Assembly: GCA_030544165.1 (NCBI GenBank)
Contig: JAUNRP010000031.1
Coordinates: forward strand, 3,600-12,413
Source: a bacterium
GTDB taxonomy: Bacteria; Actinomycetota; Actinomycetes; Actinomycetales; Actinomycetaceae
Length of the DNA: 8,814 nt
Direction: 5' to 3'
In this document: positions 4,811-8,814 of the stretch, one piece after another
How the letters are laid out: every line of letters starts with the position of its first letter
Numbering within the stretch: position 1 is the first letter of the stretch
Notes under the pieces: model-generated
Seen by the model: only the letters and a program-made list of their open reading frames with translations
Databases searched by the model: none
Told to the model about the DNA's origin: nothing
Translations under genes and position numbers: made by a program

Positions 4811-6861
4811 AGAGAACGATTCGTTCCGCAGTGGCGGCGCTCGTGTTCCTGCTGGCGGGCCTCGTAGGTGCCCCCGCTCTCGCGGGCGTGCACCCGGCCG
4901 AGGATCCGTTCCGCGTCAACGGAAGCGTGACGGACCTCGCGGGGGTGCTGACCCCCGGTGAGATCACCCAGATCGAGTCCTCCCTGGGGGACCTCGGCGA
5001 TTCCGTGAGTGTGGACCTGTTCGTGGTGTACGTGGAGACGTTCACGGGCGAGGGTGCCGATAACTGGGCGAACGAGGCGGCCGAGATCTCGGGCATGGGG
5101 ATGAACGATCTCCTCCTGGCCGTGGCCGTGGAGGATCGCAACTGGAGCATCTCGGCGGACAACAACAGCGATCTCGGCCCGGATGAGGCCCAGAGGGTGT
5201 TCGTTGCGAGCGGCGAGCGGGACCTGGCCAACGACGACTGGGGCCAGGCCCCCATCACCTACGCGGAGGCGATCGAGGCCCACCTGACCCAGGTGGCACA
5301 GCCGGCACCGGGTCCTGCGCAGACGGGCGGAGGGTTCGACTTCCTGCCCCTCGCACTCCTGCTCGCGGCCGGCGCGGGACTGGTGGCGTTCTTCTTCTCC
5401 CGCCGCAAGAAGGAGCCGGCGAAGCCTGCCGAGAGTGGGCGGCTCGAGGACATGCCCCTCCCCGAGCTCTCCCGGCGTGCCGGCTCCGCACTGGTCCAGG
5501 TGGACAACGAGTTGCGCGCCTCCGAGCAGGAGCTGGGCTTCGCCCAGGCCCAGTTCGGCCTCCAGGCCACGGAGAGCTTCTCCCGCGCGATCGCCAGCGC
5601 CAAGAAGGACGCCACGGCCGCGTTCGAGGCCCAGAAGAAGCTGGACGACACCACCCCGGACACGGACCAGGAGAAGAGGAACTACTACCTCACCATCATC
5701 CGGATCTCCGAGAAGGTGCACGCCGCTCTCATGGCGGAGAAGAAGTCCTTCGAGGAACTGCGCGCCATGGAGTCCCGCGCCGGAGAGGTGCTCGATCAGA
5801 TGGGGACCCGCGCCAGCGAGGTGGCCTCACGCGTGGAGGGTGCCCGCTCGGTGATCTCCTCGCTGCAGGGGCAGTACACGCCCTCCGCGCTCGCCTCCGT
5901 CTCCACCAACCCCGATCAGGCGGAGGCACTCCTCACCTCGGCCACCAAGGCCATCACCGCCGGCAAGGAGAGGCTGGCGGCCGATGACCGCTCCTCCGCG
6001 GTGGTGAACGCGAGGATCGCCGAGCAGGCCATCGATTCGGCTGCCAAGCTCCTGGACGCCGTCAACGGGGCCAACACCGCCCTGAAGGAGGCATCCCCCA
6101 AGATCGAGGCGGCGCTCGAGTCGATCACGGCGGACGTGCGGGACGCCAACCGGCTCGCGCCCTCTGACCAGAAGGTGGTGGCCGCGCGCGATGCGGCACA
6201 GCTCGCGATCGCGGCCGGCGTCGAGGCGCAGGAGGGCGGAGACCCGCTCGCGGCCCTGGACGCACTCGGATCGGCCGAGGCCCGCCTGGACAAGGCGCTC
6301 GAGGGTTACCGGCAGCAGGCCGAGGTGGTGACCCGGACGCGTTCGCTGTACAACCAGCGGGTGGAGGGTGTCAGGAGCCGTGTGGCCCGGGCGGACGCGC
6401 TCGTGACCGCCAACCGCGGAGCGATGGACACGCGCCCACGCACGCTCGCCTCGGAGGCGGCCCGGTACCTCGCCGACGCGGAGGGCCTGCGCGATCACGA
6501 CCCACAGAGGGCCCTCGAGGCGCTCGAACAGGCGGGCAGGCTCGCCAGCGATGCGATCCGCGTGGCCGAACAGCAGCGGGACGACTTCCCGTGGAAGGAC
6601 TCCCACCGTGGGGGTGGAGGCGGAGGGGTGGACATGGGCTCCCTCATCCTCGGCGGCATCCTCTCCGACATGTTCGATTCCTCGCCCCGGCGCCGCGGCG
6701 GCGGCTCCTGGGGCGGCGGTGGCGGCCTGTGGGGTAGCGGCGGCGGGTCCTGGGGCGGCGGACGTCCGAGCTCCCGCGGGGGATTTGGCGGCAGCTTCGG
6801 CAGCGGTGGCTTCGGTGGCGGCGGCGGTGGAAGCCGCGGCGGCGGAGGCGGCCGGTTCTAA
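4807..6861 (+). CDS. TPM-domain membrane protein with coiled-coil region and Gly-rich tail
   Basis: A 684-residue protein. Residues 1-26 are a signal peptide ending APALA, after the GTG start at 4807. A TPM domain (formerly DUF477) covers about 38-162 outside the membrane, recognisable by VTDLAGVLTPGE (41-52) and NDLLLAVAVEDRNWSI (100-115). A hydrophobic helix at about 179-197 is followed by the stop-transfer run RRKKE. The remaining 480 or so residues should be cytoplasmic: a long Ala/Glu/Lys/Arg-rich helical region (about 210-590) with coiled-coil character, then GGILSDMF and a tail rich in Gly with spaced Trp, Phe and Ser from about 602 to the end. TPM proteins are linked to membrane stress and photosystem or protein quality control in other bacteria. 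The gene directly downstream is pspA, so an envelope-stress role is the best inference. The ribosome binding site is weak (GAAGAAG, 8 nt or more upstream), so coupling to the 27-codon ORF may matter. Confidence 0.88.
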   Translation: MKRTIRSAVAALVFLLAGLVGAPALAGVHPAEDPFRVNGSVTDLAGVLTPGEITQIESSLGDLGDSVSVDLFVVYVETFTGEGADNWANEAAEISGMGMNDLLLAVAVEDRNWSISADNNSDLGPDEAQRVFVASGERDLANDDWGQAPITYAEAIEAHLTQVAQPAPGPAQTGGGFDFLPLALLLAAGAGLVAFFFSRRKKEPAKPAESGRLEDMPLPELSRRAGSALVQVDNELRASEQELGFAQAQFGLQATESFSRAIASAKKDATAAFEAQKKLDDTTPDTDQEKRNYYLTIIRISEKVHAALMAEKKSFEELRAMESRAGEVLDQMGTRASEVASRVEGARSVISSLQGQYTPSALASVSTNPDQAEALLTSATKAITAGKERLAADDRSSAVVNARIAEQAIDSAAKLLDAVNGANTALKEASPKIEAALESITADVRDANRLAPSDQKVVAARDAAQLAIAAGVEAQEGGDPLAALDALGSAEARLDKALEGYRQQAEVVTRTRSLYNQRVEGVRSRVARADALVTANRGAMDTRPRTLASEAARYLADAEGLRDHDPQRALEALEQAGRLASDAIRVAEQQRDDFPWKDSHRGGGGGGVDMGSLILGGILSDMFDSSPRRRGGGSWGGGGGLWGSGGGSWGGGRPSSRGGFGGSFGSGGFGGGGGGSRGGGGGRF
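6601..6858 (+). repeat. Low-complexity Gly-codon tract encoding the TPM protein tail
   Basis: The last 86 codons are dominated by GGC, GGT and GGA glycine codons interrupted by Trp, Phe, Ser and Arg. GGSWGGG occurs twice, RGG-like triplets occur near the end, and the protein finishes GGGRF. The tract is in frame throughout and shows no sign of frameshift. Similar Gly-rich ends are common in TPM proteins. Confidence 0.7.
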
Positions 6862-6948
6862 CCTGGACAAGTTCGTGGGCCGCACGGCGCGCGAGACCTC
6901 CTGTGACCTGATAAACAATTGAGTGCACAGCAAACCGAAAGGAACACC

Positions 6949-7773
6949 ATGGCTGAGAAGCAGTCGATCCTGGGGCGCATCGCCCAGCTCACCCGGGCGA
7001 ACATCAACGCCCTCCTGGATCGCGCCGAGGACCCGCAGAAGATGCTGGACCAGCTGGTGCGTGACTACACCTCCTCGATCGCCGAGGCCGAGGAGGCCGT
7101 GGCAGTGACCATCGGCAACCTCCGCCTCGCCGAGCGCGACTACAACGAGGACATGGCCGAGGCGAAGGACTGGGGCAGCAAGGCCCAGGCCGCACTCGCC
7201 CAGGCCAAGCGGCTCGAGGAGGGCGGCAAGGGTGAGGATGCCGAGCGCTTCCACAACCTCGCCCGCATCGCGGTGACCAAGCAGCTCTCCGCCGAGAAGG
7301 AGGCCAAGGCCTCCGAGCCCATGCTGCAGGCGCAGAACGAGGTGGTGGAGAAGCTCAAGAGCGGCCTCACCCAGATGCGCGAGCGCCTCGGTGACCTCAA
7401 GGGCAAGCGCGACGAGCTCGTGGCCCGCGCCAAGTCCGCCCAGGCCCAGGGCACCGTCCAGGCCGCGATCTCCTCCATCAACGTGCTCGATCCCACCACG
7501 GAGATCGGCCGCTTCGAGGAGCAGGTCCGCCGTGAGGAGGCCCGCGTCCAGGGCCAGGCCGAGATCGCGGCCACCTCGCTGGAGGCCCAGTTCGACGAGC
7601 TGCGTGACTACGGCATGGAGGCCGAGGTCGAGGCCCGCCTGCTCGAGCTCTCCGGTGGCGGCGAGCCCGCCCAGATCGAGTCCGGCGAGGGCCAGGACTT
7701 CCAGGAGGGCCAGGACTTCCAGCAGGAGAACCAGGAGCACCAGGAGGAGCGCCACGAGAACAACCAGTGGTGA
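6949..7773 (+). CDS. pspA: PspA/IM30 family membrane-stress protein
   Basis: A 274-residue PspA/IM30 (ESCRT-III-like) protein that binds membranes and forms oligomers to protect them under stress. The opening ILGRIAQLTRANINALLDRA and the following EDPQKMLDQLVRDY are diagnostic. The rest to about residue 234 is alpha-helical and heptad-rich, ending QFDELRDYGMEAEVEARLLELS. The start is ATG at 6949, with AAAGGA 5-6 nt upstream; an in-frame TTG at 6919 has no ribosome binding site and adds residues outside the family. Residues 235-274 form a Gln/Glu/His/Asn-rich tail containing an exact EGQDFQ duplication. The gene lies 87 nt after the TPM gene, with its own strong ribosome binding site and no terminator between, so co-transcription is likely. 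No convincing ClgR-type operator or separate promoter was found in the gap. A strong terminator follows. Confidence 0.95.
   Translation: MAEKQSILGRIAQLTRANINALLDRAEDPQKMLDQLVRDYTSSIAEAEEAVAVTIGNLRLAERDYNEDMAEAKDWGSKAQAALAQAKRLEEGGKGEDAERFHNLARIAVTKQLSAEKEAKASEPMLQAQNEVVEKLKSGLTQMRERLGDLKGKRDELVARAKSAQAQGTVQAAISSINVLDPTTEIGRFEEQVRREEARVQGQAEIAATSLEAQFDELRDYGMEAEVEARLLELSGGGEPAQIESGEGQDFQEGQDFQQENQEHQEERHENNQW
7687..7722 (+). repeat. Exact 18-bp tandem duplication in pspA tail
   Basis: GAGGGCCAGGACTTCCAG occurs twice back to back (7687-7704 and 7705-7722) with no mismatch, encoding EGQDFQ twice. The unit is a multiple of three, so the frame is kept. Identity at every synonymous position suggests recent replication slippage rather than selection for two similar peptides. 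Confidence 0.9.
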
Positions 7774-7789
7774 TCTCCTAGCGAGATGG

Positions 7790-7823
7790 GTGGGGCCCGC
7801 CGGATTCGGCGGGCCCCACTTTC
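7790..7823 (+). terminator. Intrinsic terminator after pspA
   Basis: GTGGGGCCCGCCG (7790-7802) pairs perfectly with 7807-7819 around a GATT loop, and TTT follows. The 13-bp, almost entirely G/C stem starts 17 nt after the pspA stop codon. It should end the TPM-pspA transcript. The T-run is short, as is common in GC-rich actinobacteria. Confidence 0.85.
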
Positions 7824-7832
7824 GCTCTCCCG

Positions 7833-7838
7833 TAGGCT
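7833..7838 (+). promoter_or_regulatory. -10 element of NYN gene, leaderless type
   Basis: TAGGCT fits TANNNT and is followed by GAGGCC and then GTG at 7845. The 6-nt spacing equals that at the NCS2, DUF2530 and response-regulator genes. The -35 position would fall in the 3' arm of the pspA terminator and shows no match to TTGACA. Confidence 0.55.
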
Positions 7839-7844
7839 GAGGCC

Positions 7845-8408
7845 GTGAGCGGAGCAACCTACGTCCTGGTCGATGGCGAGAACATCGATGCCACCCTCGG
7901 AATGAGCGTGCTCGGCCGCAGGCCGAACCCCGAGGAGCGGCCCCGCTGGGACCGGATCCTCTCCTACGCCGCGGAGCGCAACGGCGGCGCGGACGCGCGC
8001 GGGCTGTTCTTCCTCAACGCCTCCTCCGGGCAGATGCCCATGGGCTTCGTGCAGGCGCTCATCGCCATGGGCTACCGCCCCATCCCGCTCGCCTCCGAGG
8101 GGGACGAGAAGGTGGTGGACGTGGGCATCCAGCGCACGCTGGAGGCGATCGCCGCACGCGAGGAGGGCGATGTCATGCTCGCCTCGCACGATGGGGACTT
8201 CATCCCCCAGGTCTCCACCCTGCTCGGCAAGGGCCGCCGCGTCTCCCTGCTCTGCTTCCGGGAGTTCCTGAACGCCAAGCTGGCCGAGTTCACCGAGCGC
8301 GGCCTCGAGGTCCACGATCTGGAGACGGACATCAAGGCGTTCACGGTGCCGCTGCCGCGCATCCGGATCATCCCGCTGGACGAGTTCGATCCGCAGCTCT
8401 ACCTCTAG
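7845..8408 (+). CDS. NYN domain (PIN-like) predicted nuclease
   Basis: A 187-residue cytoplasmic protein with a NYN domain, a PIN-like fold that typically cleaves RNA with metal ions. The acidic active-site residues are in the expected order: VDGENID (Asp10, with Asn13 and Asp15), KVVDVGIQ (Asp92), and SHDGDF (Asp116, Asp118), followed by the usual segment LLGKGRRVSLL. The C-terminal part after about residue 150 ends IIPLDEFDPQLYL. No extra RNA-binding (LOTUS/OST-HTH) domain is seen. The GTG start at 7845 is chosen because homology begins at residue 6 and a -10-like hexamer ends 6 nt upstream. The gene is isolated from pspA by a terminator and sits 42 nt before a response-regulator gene that has its own promoter-like element. 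Its target is unknown. Confidence 0.9.
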   Translation: MSGATYVLVDGENIDATLGMSVLGRRPNPEERPRWDRILSYAAERNGGADARGLFFLNASSGQMPMGFVQALIAMGYRPIPLASEGDEKVVDVGIQRTLEAIAAREEGDVMLASHDGDFIPQVSTLLGKGRRVSLLCFREFLNAKLAEFTERGLEVHDLETDIKAFTVPLPRIRIIPLDEFDPQLYL

Positions 8409-8411
8409 CCC

Positions 8412-8429
8412 TTTCAGGCTTCTCACAGT
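8412..8429 (+). promoter_or_regulatory. PhoP-box-like direct repeat before the response regulator
   Basis: TTTCAGG (8412-8418) and TCACAGT (8423-8429) share TnnCAG with an 11-bp period. By recall the mycobacterial PhoP site is a direct repeat of TCACAGC with 4-nt spacing; the right half here matches six of seven positions and the left half four. The repeat covers the place where a -35 should lie. It suggests autoregulation by an OmpR-family regulator, but the left half-site is weak. Confidence 0.35.
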
Positions 8430-8438
8430 CTCGCGGAG

Positions 8439-8444
8439 CACAAT
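8439..8444 (+). promoter_or_regulatory. -10 element of response-regulator gene, leaderless type
   Basis: CACAAT is followed by CGCACC and then ATG at 8451. It is the same hexamer and the same 6-nt spacing as at the two divergent genes near 3040 and 3101. No Shine-Dalgarno is present before the ATG. Confidence 0.5.
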
Positions 8445-8450
8445 CGCACC

Positions 8451-8814
8451 ATGAGGGAAACGGAACCGGAGGCCCGCCTGCTCGTGGTGGATGACGAGCC
8501 GAACATCCGGGAACTCCTCGCCACCTCGCTCCGGTTCGCCGGCTTCGACGTGGAATCGGCCGTGGGCGGCAACGATGCCATCAAGAAGGTGACAGCCCGC
8601 CGGCCGGACCTGATCGTGCTCGATGTGATGATGCCGGACATGGACGGCTACACCACCCTGCGCCGCATCCGCGCCGTGGCCGGGCAGATCCCGGTGGTCT
8701 TCCTGACCGCCCGCGATGACACCCAGGACAAGGTCAAGGGCCTCACCGCCGGCGGGGACGACTACATCACCAAGCCCTTCTCCCTCGAGGAGGTGGTGGC
8801 CCGCATCCGCGCGG
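8451..8814 (+). CDS. OmpR/PhoP-family response regulator, N-terminal part (partial)
   Basis: The window ends after 121 codons, which cover almost exactly the receiver domain. Seen: LLVVDDEPNIRELL with the acidic pocket Asp14 and Asp15; LIVLDVMMPDMDG with phosphoacceptor Asp58; FLTARDD with Thr86; and GGDDYITKPFSLEEVVARIR with Lys108. The set of conserved receiver residues is complete. The wording of the last segment is close to what I recall of mycobacterial PhoP (GGDDYVTKPFSLEEVVARLR), so the missing part is probably a winged-helix DNA-binding domain of the OmpR type and a sensor kinase gene may follow. Related regulators such as TcrX or PrrA-like proteins cannot be excluded. ATG at 8451 is the start, 6 nt after a -10-like hexamer. 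Confidence 0.93.
   Translation, partial: MRETEPEARLLVVDDEPNIRELLATSLRFAGFDVESAVGGNDAIKKVTARRPDLIVLDVMMPDMDGYTTLRRIRAVAGQIPVVFLTARDDTQDKVKGLTAGGDDYITKPFSLEEVVARIRA

Noticed and set aside
4134..5258. 374-codon open frame on the minus strand
   Set aside because: It runs through the csp gene in another frame and opposite the TPM gene, with Ser/Arg/Pro-rich low-complexity translation.
6919..6948. TTG start 10 codons upstream in pspA
   Set aside because: No ribosome binding site precedes it, whereas ATG 6949 has AAAGGA at good spacing and begins the usual PspA N-terminus.
6862..6948. ClgR-type operator or separate promoter before pspA
   Set aside because: The GC-rich palindromic bits such as CGTG-GGCCG-CACG are short, and no TANNNT hexamer has a matching -35. 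Co-transcription with the TPM gene explains expression.
5827..7857. 676-codon open frame on the minus strand
   Set aside because: It lies opposite the TPM and pspA genes and crosses the pspA terminator. Its Leu/Gly/Arg/His-rich translation is typical of an antisense shadow.
1..8814. tRNA, rRNA, CRISPR, insertion sequence, toxin-antitoxin or phage genes
   Set aside because: None seen by eye on either strand; every long coding stretch is assigned to a housekeeping-type or stress-type chromosomal gene.

Overview
The window is GC-rich chromosomal DNA from an actinobacterium, probably of the Micrococcales. The evidence is strong G/C third-position bias, frequent GTG starts, start codons placed only 6 nt after a -10-like hexamer (leaderless style), and actinobacterial families (DUF2530, DUF3027, a CspB-type cold-shock protein with a C-terminal extension). 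From memory, the left half resembles the conserved neighbourhood around serC, DUF2530, DUF3027 and cspB in mycobacteria. The genus cannot be fixed from the sequence. No mobile element, tRNA, rRNA or CRISPR array is visible, and nothing looks recently transferred.

Left part (1-3340): the last 30 codons of a serC-like phosphoserine aminotransferase converge on, and overlap, a minus-strand MFS_3-type exporter. Upstream of the exporter a perfect 20-bp inverted repeat (1515-1566) separates it from a minus-strand NCS2 purine/nucleobase permease and may terminate the permease transcript. The permease diverges from a small DUF2530-like membrane protein across a short region (3034-3112) holding two mirror-image leaderless promoters and a likely operator.

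Middle (3341-4806): a translationally coupled minus-strand pair, cold-shock protein then DUF3027 zinc-ribbon-like protein, runs into the DUF2530 gene with stop codons touching. The divergent spacer (4621-4726) contains a perfect 14-bp inverted repeat around the putative csp -10 element.

Right part (4727-8814), all plus strand: a 27-codon small ORF with a strong ribosome binding site overlaps the start of a secreted/membrane TPM-domain protein with a long cytoplasmic coiled-coil region and a Gly-rich tail. PspA/IM30 follows. Together they look like an envelope-stress module. A strong intrinsic terminator ends it. Next come a NYN-domain predicted nuclease and the receiver domain of a PhoP-like OmpR-family response regulator, cut by the window edge; both have leaderless-type starts.

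Most of the content is recognisable. The less ordinary parts are the small ORF-TPM-PspA arrangement, the mirrored leaderless promoters, the two perfect inverted repeats, and the exact tandem duplication in the PspA tail.
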